Positions 57,378 through 64,000 of a DNA stretch of 64,000 nucleotides are shown here, piece by piece. The notes under the pieces are model-generated. The model had not been told where the DNA came from. It saw only the letters and a program-made list of their open reading frames with translations, and ran no database searches. The stretch lies in contig NZ_CP134049.1 of assembly GCF_031582965.1 (NCBI RefSeq), positions 992,001 through 1,056,000 of the forward strand, read 5' to 3'. This stretch comes from Bacillus sp. NEB1478 (lineage in GTDB: Bacteria > Bacillota > Bacilli > Bacillales > Fictibacillaceae). The first letter of the stretch is position 1. Every line of letters begins with the position of its first letter. Made by a program: the position numbers and the translations under genes.

Positions 57378-59444
57378 TTGAAAGCTTTAAGAATGATAGG
57401 GTCTTTATTTTTAACTGCATTTTTGATTATTCCTTTGTTTGCAGGAACAGGACAATCTAAAGTTTTTGCTAAACAATGGGATAGCGAATCGTTAATTATC
57501 GCTCAAAATATGCCGCAATTAAGTACAGAACTTAATGGCGATACAATTAAACTTTCTGCATTGAAAGCTGATAATGATGGTGCTTATTCCGAAGTTAAAG
57601 AACATCTGAAGTGGGGATCCACGAATAAAAATGTGGCTTCCGTTCAGGAAGGTACCGTTACATTAAGCGGTCACAACGGCAAAACATTTATTTTTGTTAC
57701 AGATGGAAAATCATTCGACAGAATTGGAATACTTGTTAAGCATGGAAAAGCTGCGTTCGAAAAACAAAAAGGTGAAAAATACGATCTGATTTCAAAAGCG
57801 ATCAAATCAATGTCAGTTGAAGAAAAAATTGGACAGATGCTAATGCCAGATTTCCGTAACTGGAATGGGAAACCGGTTACTGAAATGAACGATGAAATAA
57901 AGGAGTTAGTGAAAAAATACTATTTAGGCGGAGTCATTTTATTCCGTGAGAATGTAGTTACAACTGAGCAAACTGTAAGATTAGTAGATGAGTATAAGAA
58001 GGCAAATGAGGAATATGGTCTTCTCATATCAATCGACCAAGAAGGCGGAATTGTGACACGTTTGCAGAGTGGTACCGATTTCCCAGGAAATATGGCGCTT
58101 GGTGCAACAAGATCAGCAGAATTGGCAAAATCAGTCGGAAAATCTATTGGTTCTGAACTCGATTCGCTAGGAATCAACATGAATCTGGCTCCAGTACTTG
58201 ATGTAAACAACAATCCTGATAACCCTGTTATCGGTGTGCGTTCCTTTGGTGAAGATCCAAAGTTAGTTGCAGAGTTAGGGACTGCTTATACAAAAGGATT
58301 ACAAAGTGCGGGGATGGCTGCTACAGCAAAACACTTCCCAGGACATGGTGATACTGCTGTTGATTCACATCTTGGTTTACCTTCAGTCCCACATGATAAA
58401 GAGCGATTAAAGGAAGTAGAACTTTATCCGTTCCAGCAAGCGATGAATCAGGGGATCGATGCAATTATGACTGCACATGTAACGTTCCCGAAGATTGATC
58501 CCACAACTGTTATTTCGAAAAAAGATGGAACAGAGATTAACCTTCCAGCTACTTTGTCTTATGAAGTATTAACGAATTTGATGAGAAAAGAAATGGGCTT
58601 TAAAGGTGTAATCTCAACAGATGCGCTCAACATGCAAGCGATCGTTGATCATTTCGGACCAGTGGATGCTGCTATTCGTGCAGTTAATGCAGGAACAGAT
58701 ATTGTTCTGATGCCTGTTGGTCTAGAAGAAGTAGCAAATGGACTTTATGATGCCGTAGAAAGAGGAGATATTAAAGAAGATAGAGTGAATGAATCAGTAG
58801 AGAGACTACTGACATTAAAAGCGAAACGCGGAATTTTTAAACAAATGACAGATACACCAGTCGAAGAAAAAGTAGAAAATGCACAAAATGTTGTAGGGAA
58901 CATTGCACATAAAGAAGTAGAAAAAGAAGTTGCACGCAAATCTATTACATTGGTGAAAAACAGCGGGCTGCTGCCAGTAAATAAAGAAAGCATCGATTCT
59001 GTTGTTGTTGTAGGAAACACCTATAGTCAATCTCTTCAGCAAGCTTTATCCGCCTATATTCCATCTGTGGAGTTAATTCTATCAGCCCAAAAGCTAACAG
59101 AAGAACAGCTAATGAAAGTACGAAATGCAGATTTAGTTGTGTTAGGCACTTACACATTTAACGTATCAGGACGATTACCATCAAGCAGCCAAATGCAGAT
59201 GGTAAACCAAGTGATTCAAGCGGCTCCAAATAAAACGGTAGCAGTAGGAATTCGAAATCCTTATGACATTATGGCGTTCCCTGATGTTACTGCTTATCTT
59301 GCCCAATATGGATTCAGAGATGCCAGTTTCAAAGCAACGGCTGAAACCATTTTTGGTATGAACAACCCGTCAGGAAAGCTTCCAGTTACGATTTATCAAG
59401 ATGATACTGTACTATATCCGTTTGGACACGGTTTAGGATATTAA
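57378..59444 (+). CDS. nagZ: Secreted beta-N-acetylglucosaminidase NagZ (GH3)
   Basis: A 688-residue exported enzyme that removes GlcNAc from the non-reducing end of muropeptide sugar chains. A signal peptide (about residues 1-30, ending SKVFAKQ) is followed by an Ig-like N-terminal part, the GH3 TIM-barrel (about 135-480) with the His-Asp loop KHFPGHGDTAVDSHLGLP (about 318-335), and a C-terminal alpha/beta domain (about 510-688). In two-domain Bacillus NagZ the catalytic His/Asp dyad sits on that loop. TTG start at 57378 after GAGGAGG; the frame opens 15 codons earlier at a GTG inside the cre site. Operon with namZ. Confidence 0.93.
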   Translation: MKALRMIGSLFLTAFLIIPLFAGTGQSKVFAKQWDSESLIIAQNMPQLSTELNGDTIKLSALKADNDGAYSEVKEHLKWGSTNKNVASVQEGTVTLSGHNGKTFIFVTDGKSFDRIGILVKHGKAAFEKQKGEKYDLISKAIKSMSVEEKIGQMLMPDFRNWNGKPVTEMNDEIKELVKKYYLGGVILFRENVVTTEQTVRLVDEYKKANEEYGLLISIDQEGGIVTRLQSGTDFPGNMALGATRSAELAKSVGKSIGSELDSLGINMNLAPVLDVNNNPDNPVIGVRSFGEDPKLVAELGTAYTKGLQSAGMAATAKHFPGHGDTAVDSHLGLPSVPHDKERLKEVELYPFQQAMNQGIDAIMTAHVTFPKIDPTTVISKKDGTEINLPATLSYEVLTNLMRKEMGFKGVISTDALNMQAIVDHFGPVDAAIRAVNAGTDIVLMPVGLEEVANGLYDAVERGDIKEDRVNESVERLLTLKAKRGIFKQMTDTPVEEKVENAQNVVGNIAHKEVEKEVARKSITLVKNSGLLPVNKESIDSVVVVGNTYSQSLQQALSAYIPSVELILSAQKLTEEQLMKVRNADLVVLGTYTFNVSGRLPSSSQMQMVNQVIQAAPNKTVAVGIRNPYDIMAFPDVTAYLAQYGFRDASFKATAETIFGMNNPSGKLPVTIYQDDTVLYPFGHGLGY

Positions 59445-59463
59445 AAGAAGGAGGGAAAGCGCA

Positions 59464-60729
59464 ATGAAAAAATGGGGATTTTTATTAGCTGTCTTGCTCG
59501 TCTTATCAGTAGTGCTCCCGAGTACACAAACACTCAATGCAACAAGAAGCAAATATGATAATTATCATAGGCAAAATTTTAAAACGGGCTTAGAAATGCT
59601 TCTGAAGGACAATCTATCTTTGTTAGAAGGAAAAAAAGTCGGATTAATAACAAACCCAACTGGAGTTGACCGGAATTTAAACAGCATAGTAGATGTCTTA
59701 TACAATAATCCTGATATCGAGCTAAAAGCTTTATTCGGTCCCGAACATGGGGTACGTGGAAGTGCGCAAGCTGGACAATATGTGGAATTCTATACAGATC
59801 CTAAAACAGGTCTTCCTGTTTACAGCTTATATGGACCAACGAAAAAGCCTACTCCTGAAATGCTTGAAGGAATAGATGTGTTAGTTTTTGATATTCAAGA
59901 TGTGGGAACTCGTTTCTATACGTACATTTATACAATGGCATACGCGATGGAGGCAGCAAAAGAAAATAACATTCCATTTGTCGTCTTGGATCGTCCAAAT
60001 CCACTCGGGGGTACGCAGGTAGAAGGACCGGTATTAGATCCGGATTATTCATCATTTGTAGGGATGTACCCGATTCCTTTAAGACATGGTATGACGGTTG
60101 GTGAACTCGCAAAATTATTTAATAAAGAATTTCATATTGATGCTGACTTAGAAGTGGTAGAAATGAAGGGATGGAAAAGATCGTGGACTTATGAAGAAAG
60201 CGGACTGGATTGGGTCCTTCCTTCACCTAATATGCCAACAAAAGACACGGCCCTTGTTTATCCTGGAAGCGCATTGATCGAGGGTACAAATGTATCAGAA
60301 GGAAGAGGGACTACGAAACCGTTTGAGCTAATCGGCGCCCCTTTTATTAATGGAGATCACTTAGCTTCTGCACTAAACGAACAAGCTCTGCCTGGTGTGA
60401 AGTTCCGTTCTGCATCTTTTATACCATCGACTTCAAAGCATGTTGGAAAACTATCGCATGGTATCGAAATACATGTAACAGACGAGAAGTTATTCCAGCC
60501 TGTATTAACTGGAATAGCTTTAGTTAAAACAATCCATGATATGTATCCTGCCGATTTTGCGTTCCGTGCAGAAGACAGTGCAGGAAAATCTTACTTTGAT
60601 CTATTAATCGGGAATGGCTGGGTACGAGAAGCAATTGAATCCGGGAGTTCAGTAGAGGATATTGTTTCTCGCTATGAGGAAGAGCTGTATCAATTTAAAG
60701 AATTGAGAAAGAAATATTTACTCTATTAA
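59464..60729 (+). CDS. namZ: Exo-beta-N-acetylmuramidase NamZ (GH171, DUF1343)
   Basis: A 421-residue secreted enzyme that releases MurNAc from the non-reducing end of peptidoglycan fragments, acting alternately with NagZ. It has a signal peptide (MKKWGFLLAVLLVLSVVLP) and the DUF1343 motifs FGPEHGVRGSAQAG (about 93-106), DIQDVGTRFYTY (about 143-154), DRPNPLGG and EGRGTTKPFE. B. subtilis YbbC is the characterised member. It begins 19 bases after nagZ, and the terminator follows. Together they yield GlcNAc and MurNAc for the transporters and enzymes encoded next. Confidence 0.93.
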   Translation: MKKWGFLLAVLLVLSVVLPSTQTLNATRSKYDNYHRQNFKTGLEMLLKDNLSLLEGKKVGLITNPTGVDRNLNSIVDVLYNNPDIELKALFGPEHGVRGSAQAGQYVEFYTDPKTGLPVYSLYGPTKKPTPEMLEGIDVLVFDIQDVGTRFYTYIYTMAYAMEAAKENNIPFVVLDRPNPLGGTQVEGPVLDPDYSSFVGMYPIPLRHGMTVGELAKLFNKEFHIDADLEVVEMKGWKRSWTYEESGLDWVLPSPNMPTKDTALVYPGSALIEGTNVSEGRGTTKPFELIGAPFINGDHLASALNEQALPGVKFRSASFIPSTSKHVGKLSHGIEIHVTDEKLFQPVLTGIALVKTIHDMYPADFAFRAEDSAGKSYFDLLIGNGWVREAIESGSSVEDIVSRYEEELYQFKELRKKYLLY

Positions 60730-60734
60730 TTTGA

Positions 60735-60770
60735 AAAAATAGCTAGGGTAAAATCACCTTAGCTATTTTT
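60735..60770 (+). terminator. Terminator after namZ
   Basis: AAAATAGCTA and TAGCTATTTT with inner GGT/ACC pairing and a T-run. Confidence 0.85.
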
Positions 60771-60781
60771 ATTTGAATTTT

Positions 60782-60809
60782 CTGACTGGTATAGACAACT
60801 AGTTATACT
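60782..60809 (+). promoter_or_regulatory. nagA promoter with NagR operator in the spacer
   Basis: CTGACT (60782-60787), 16 bases, TATACT (60804-60809). The NagR-type palindrome ACTGGTATAGACAACT (60785-60800) fills the spacer, so bound NagR would block RNA polymerase directly. It shares TGGTATAGACAACTAG with the site before nagZ. Confidence 0.75.
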
Positions 60810-60848
60810 AATGATACTCTTGACATAAAGTGATAAAGGGGAGTGGAC

Positions 60849-62030
60849 ATGAGTCAAGATATCTTATTGAATGGAGCCTTTATTAATGAACATGGGTCAT
60901 TCGTAGAAAATGGCTACCTCTTTATCAAAGAGGGCAAAATCGAATACATCGGTGAAGTAAATCCACTTGGCAACGAAGAAGAAACAAAAACATATAAAAT
61001 AGCCGAAGGAGCCGTCATGCTGCCAGGAATGATCGACATACATATTCATGGAGCTGTCGGTGCAGATGTGATGGACGGGACTGAAGAAGTACTCGGGAAG
61101 ATGGCGCAAGCTCTTCCTGCTGAAGGAACTACTTCTTTTCTTGCCACGACGATGACTGAAAATATCGATCATATTAAGAAAGCATTGACCCAAACTGCTT
61201 CTTTTATAAAGAAACAAAAGCCAGGGGCTGCGGAGATTATAGGCATTCATCTGGAAGGTCCTTTTATTTCAGAGAAACGTGCAGGGGCTCAGCCAAAAGA
61301 GTTTATACAACAACCGGATGTAGACCTCTTTATAGAGTTGCAGCAGCAATCTCAAAGTCATATTAAACTTGTAACACTAGCACCGGAAGTAGAAGGTGGC
61401 CATAGTCTTGCAAACTATTTAAAGAAGAATGGCTGTATTGCATCGATTGGACATAGTGACAGCACTTTTATTGAAGTTAAAGAAGGAATCGAAGCAGGTG
61501 TTTCCCATGTAACACATTTGTTTAATGGTATGAGAGGTATGCACCATCGCGATCCTGGAGTAGCGGGAGCAGCTCTCATTCAAGATGAATTGATGGTAGA
61601 AATGATTGTTGACGGTGTTCATGCAAGTCCAGAAATGATTAAGCTTGCGTATCATTCTACAGGAGCAGATCGAACCATTTTGATTACGGATTCCATGCGT
61701 GCCAAAGGGTTGGGTGATGGAGAGTATACTTTAGGGGGTCAGCATGTAACGGTCAAGAACGGCAAAGCCATGCTAGAGGACGGAACACTCGCAGGAAGTA
61801 TTTTAAGCATGGATGATGCAGTTAGGAACATGATGGAATACACAGGGTGTTCACTATCGGATATTGTCAAAATGACGAGTACGAATGCAGCAAAGGAATT
61901 GAAAATTTTCGATCGAAAAGGCAGCCTCTCAAAAGGGAAGGATGCGGATATAACAGTGATGTCCAAGGATCACCAAATTCTTATGACCTTTTGCCGCGGA
62001 GAGCTTTCATATCATCGGAAGGAGGGTTAG
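60849..62030 (+). CDS. nagA: N-acetylglucosamine-6-phosphate deacetylase
   Basis: A 393-residue amidohydrolase that removes acetate from GlcNAc-6-phosphate. Metal and catalytic residues lie in DIHIHGAVGADVMDG (about 60-74), HLEGPFISEKRAGAQP (about 135), SIGHSDSTF (about 201), HLFNGMRGMHHRDPG (about 222), and catalytic Asp in LITDSMRA (about 280). Start ATG 60849 with GGGGAG upstream; a GTG two codons earlier is possible. It is 2 bases ahead of nagB, so nagA-nagB-nagR form one operon. Confidence 0.96.
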   Translation: MSQDILLNGAFINEHGSFVENGYLFIKEGKIEYIGEVNPLGNEEETKTYKIAEGAVMLPGMIDIHIHGAVGADVMDGTEEVLGKMAQALPAEGTTSFLATTMTENIDHIKKALTQTASFIKKQKPGAAEIIGIHLEGPFISEKRAGAQPKEFIQQPDVDLFIELQQQSQSHIKLVTLAPEVEGGHSLANYLKKNGCIASIGHSDSTFIEVKEGIEAGVSHVTHLFNGMRGMHHRDPGVAGAALIQDELMVEMIVDGVHASPEMIKLAYHSTGADRTILITDSMRAKGLGDGEYTLGGQHVTVKNGKAMLEDGTLAGSILSMDDAVRNMMEYTGCSLSDIVKMTSTNAAKELKIFDRKGSLSKGKDADITVMSKDHQILMTFCRGELSYHRKEG

Positions 62031-62032
62031 GT

Positions 62033-62752
62033 TTGAAGCTTATTTCCGTTACTGATGAACAAGAATTAAGCAGGACAGCTGCGGAGATTTTATTTTTGAA
62101 AATAAAAACCGCAGACAGGTTGGTGCTTGGCCTCCCAACTGGCAATACTCCATTAGGCATGTACCGATACCTTTCGAAATATAGTAATGAATATAAGCAA
62201 TCTTTTCATCACGTGTATACGGTGAATTTGGATGAATACGCTGGGTCTGAAACTTATCATAATTATATGGAAAAACATTTTTTTCAAAATGTTGATATCC
62301 CTTCTCATCATACACATCTTCCTAATGGTAAAGCAGAGAATCTGGAAAATGAATGTATCCAATACGAAGAATTAATTAAAAAGCTTGGCGGTATTGATGT
62401 ACAGGTTTTAGGTATCGGTGAAAATGGACATATCGGTTTTAATGAACCTGGAACAAATTTTGACTCTAGAACGCATGTCGTAAAGCTAACAGAATCGACA
62501 CTTCAAGCAAATGCAAAATATTTTACCGATGAAGAGCAGCCCACTCACGCTATTACGATGGGTATTGGATCGATATTGGACAGTAAGGAAATCCTTTTAC
62601 TGGCGATCGGGGAACGCAAAGCAAGAGCTGTAAGGGAACTATTGCAAGGTTCATTAAATGAAGAAATTCCTGCTACAGTTTTGACTATGCATCCAAATGT
62701 GACTGTGCTTGCAGACAAAGGTGCAAGAATGCTTCTAGATAAGGAGAGTTGA
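62033..62752 (+). CDS. nagB: Glucosamine-6-phosphate deaminase
   Basis: A 239-residue enzyme turning glucosamine-6-phosphate into fructose-6-phosphate and ammonia. Phosphate-binding LPTGNTPLGMYRYL (about 35-48), the active-site block TVNLDEYAG (about 64-72) and GIGENGHIGFNEPGT (about 129-143) are all present. The short Firmicute form lacks the allosteric C-terminal extension of the enterobacterial enzyme. TTG start at 62033 with GGAGGG 9 bases upstream, just after the nagA stop; the frame extends further upstream in nagA but without cause. Confidence 0.96.
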   Translation: MKLISVTDEQELSRTAAEILFLKIKTADRLVLGLPTGNTPLGMYRYLSKYSNEYKQSFHHVYTVNLDEYAGSETYHNYMEKHFFQNVDIPSHHTHLPNGKAENLENECIQYEELIKKLGGIDVQVLGIGENGHIGFNEPGTNFDSRTHVVKLTESTLQANAKYFTDEEQPTHAITMGIGSILDSKEILLLAIGERKARAVRELLQGSLNEEIPATVLTMHPNVTVLADKGARMLLDKES

Positions 62753-62761
62753 ATCATTTTT

Positions 62762-63484
62762 ATGATTATAGATAAAACATCACCAGTACCTCTTTATTAT
62801 CAAATTGAAGAGGCGATCAAAAATAAGATTGATAAAGGAGAATGGGAACCAGGCTCAATGATCTCCTCTGAAAGAGAGTTTGCAGAAAACTACGAAGTGA
62901 GCCGAATGACAGTTCGTCAAGCAATCAACAACTTAGTCAATGACGGTTATTTGACGAGAAGAAAAGGTAAGGGAACTTTTGTATCCGGTAAAAAAATCGA
63001 ACAAAAATTATTAGGTTTAACAAGTTTTACTGAGGATATGAAAGCGAGAGGATATAATCCAGCTTCTAAACTCGTATCCTTTCAAATCATTCAAGCTAAC
63101 CACCAGATTGCTAAAGTGCTGGAAATATCCCATAACGACGAAATCTATGAAATAAAACGAGTTCGATTAGCAAATGATGTGCCGATGGCGATTGAAACCA
63201 CTTTTGTTCCGGTGCAGCTCATTCATCTGCAAGAGAGTCATTTTCAAGAAGGCTCATTATATTCTCAAGTTGAACAAGCGGGATTTAATATCGATTACGC
63301 GACACAAAGTCTCGAGGCTTCTATTGCACGAGAAAAAGAGAGTGAAATTTTAGAGATTGCCAAAGGAGCACCTGTTTTGCTCATACAAAGACTGACGTAT
63401 TTGACAACTGGCAAGCCTCTCGAAGTAGTTCACTCCGTATACCGTGGAGACCGCTACAAATTTATGATTGATATGAAGCGCTAA
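62762..63484 (+). CDS. nagR: GntR/HutC-family repressor NagR (YvoA)
   Basis: A 240-residue regulator: winged helix domain at residues 5-70 (PLYYQIEEAIKNKIDKGEWEPG...SRMTVRQAINNLVNDGYLTRRKGKGTFV) and a UTRA ligand domain (about 90-235) that senses GlcN-6-P or GlcNAc-6-P in the B. subtilis protein. Two matching operators lie at 57243 and 60785, both in front of genes of the same pathway. The Shine-Dalgarno GGAGAG is rather far (13 bases) from the ATG. Confidence 0.93.
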   Translation: MIIDKTSPVPLYYQIEEAIKNKIDKGEWEPGSMISSEREFAENYEVSRMTVRQAINNLVNDGYLTRRKGKGTFVSGKKIEQKLLGLTSFTEDMKARGYNPASKLVSFQIIQANHQIAKVLEISHNDEIYEIKRVRLANDVPMAIETTFVPVQLIHLQESHFQEGSLYSQVEQAGFNIDYATQSLEASIAREKESEILEIAKGAPVLLIQRLTYLTTGKPLEVVHSVYRGDRYKFMIDMKR

Positions 63485-63506
63485 ACTCAAGCGTTTTATA
63501 TAAAAA

Positions 63507-63520
63507 TGAAAGCGATTACA
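63507..63520 (+). promoter_or_regulatory. Perfect cre site before the PTS gene
   Basis: TGAAAGCGATTACA matches TGWAANCGNTNWCA at all 14 positions and is 17 bases before the PTS start, just ahead of AAAGGGGGAAGG. CcpA would repress uptake in the presence of preferred sugars. Confidence 0.72.
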
Positions 63521-63537
63521 AAAGGGGGAAGGAAAAA

Positions 63538-64000
63538 ATGGGGAAAGAGCAGCAAATGGCGACAAGCATCATAGAAAATCTCGGCGGCGCATCAAACATT
63601 AAAACGTTGATGCACTGTATGACAAGAATCAGGGTAAACCTACATGACTCATCTAAAGTGAATTTAGCAGGATTAAAAGATGTGGATGGCGTGTTAGGTG
63701 TTGTAGAAGATGATACGCTTCAAATTATCGTTGGTCCTGGAATTGTGAACAGAGTAACACTGGCGATGAGTGATGAAACAGGCATGAATATTCATTCTGT
63801 TGATGAAACGAACCCGATGGACCTTGAGCAGATGGCACGCATGAACAAAGATGCCCTCAATAAGAAAAACGCAACACCATTTAAGCAATTTTTACGTAAA
63901 ATTGCGAGTATCTTTATTCCGTTAATTCCGGCAATCGTAGCTTCTGGTTTAATCGCAGGAATCACGAACGTAGCATTAAGACTGGATGCAAACCCAGAAT
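63538..64000 (+). CDS. murP: PTS EIIBC transporter, MurNAc-type, cut by window end
   Basis: The first 154 residues of a PTS permease. The EIIB domain comes first (residues ~5-85), with phosphorylated Cys in LMHCMTRIRVNL (Cys28), then the start of EIIC (IFIPLIPAIVASGLIAGITNVALRL, about 126-150). The IIB-IIC order is that of the MurNAc/sucrose/trehalose group, whereas GlcNAc permease NagP has IIC first. With nagZ-namZ producing MurNAc upstream, MurP is the most likely identity; another disaccharide permease of the group is possible. murQ and murR, if present, lie beyond the window. Confidence 0.8.
   Translation, partial: MGKEQQMATSIIENLGGASNIKTLMHCMTRIRVNLHDSSKVNLAGLKDVDGVLGVVEDDTLQIIVGPGIVNRVTLAMSDETGMNIHSVDETNPMDLEQMARMNKDALNKKNATPFKQFLRKIASIFIPLIPAIVASGLIAGITNVALRLDANPE

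Overview
The window looks like chromosomal DNA from a low-GC, endospore-forming Firmicute of the Bacillaceae or a close family. Fictibacillus-type bacilli are my best guess, but I could not test that. The evidence is conserved Bacillus subtilis gene neighbourhoods (yumB/yumC-yuiA-yuiB-yuiC-yuiD-yuiE-yuiF and yugI-yugJ-pgi-yugN-yugO), a GerA-type germination operon, CotF-like coat proteins, the sporulation checkpoint protein Sda, sporulation-type kinases, strong Shine-Dalgarno sequences and many intrinsic terminators. I see no rRNA operon, CRISPR array, transposase or prophage. The only tRNA is tRNA-Ala(GGC).

Layout. 1-11.4 kb: flavin oxidoreductases (yumC, NDH-2), a Nudix hydrolase and the yuiA-F genes, ending with leucyl aminopeptidase and a NhaC-type permease. 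11.5-17.2 kb: small proteins, a CapA-like protein, a kynU-kynB pair behind a perfect CcpA cre box, and a HEAT-repeat YpgR-like protein. 17.2-21.7 kb (minus strand): a germinant receptor operon headed by an alpha/beta hydrolase. 22.3-26.9 kb: small sporulation-like genes, fumC, asnB and yugI. 27.3-34.2 kb: yugJ, pgi, yugN, yugO, an unusual rsgI locus, and a Mistic (mstX) homologue. 34.3-43.7 kb: WYL regulator, FMN reductase, a triple-PAS sporulation-type kinase, an arginine-type ABC transporter, EamA and formate/nitrite transporters. 44.0-54.9 kb: carboxypeptidase, coat proteins, YhgE/Pip protein, MFS transporter, nucleotide pyrophosphatase-like protein, amidase and others. 55.2-56.9 kb: sda beside a KinB-like kinase. 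57-64 kb: a peptidoglycan amino-sugar recycling cluster (nagZ-namZ, nagA-nagB-nagR, murP cut by the window edge) with two NagR-type operators and two cre sites.

The most unusual item is at 31.8-33.7 kb. A protein matching only the C-terminal, RsgI-binding part of sigma factor SigI, without the sigma-2 core domain, is translationally coupled to an RsgI-like anti-sigma protein. In that RsgI the Asn-Pro autocleavage site of the SEAL domain reads Asp-Pro. It may be a repurposed or decaying sigma/anti-sigma system. It lies between yugO and mstX, which are an operon in B. subtilis but are separated and divergent here.

Intergenic DNA also carries two repeat classes: imperfect arrays with 20-21 bp period, about two helical turns, and a family of mosaic elements with inverted-repeat ends. 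Several starts were moved inward from the longest reading frame to the codon with a proper ribosome binding site; each entry says so.
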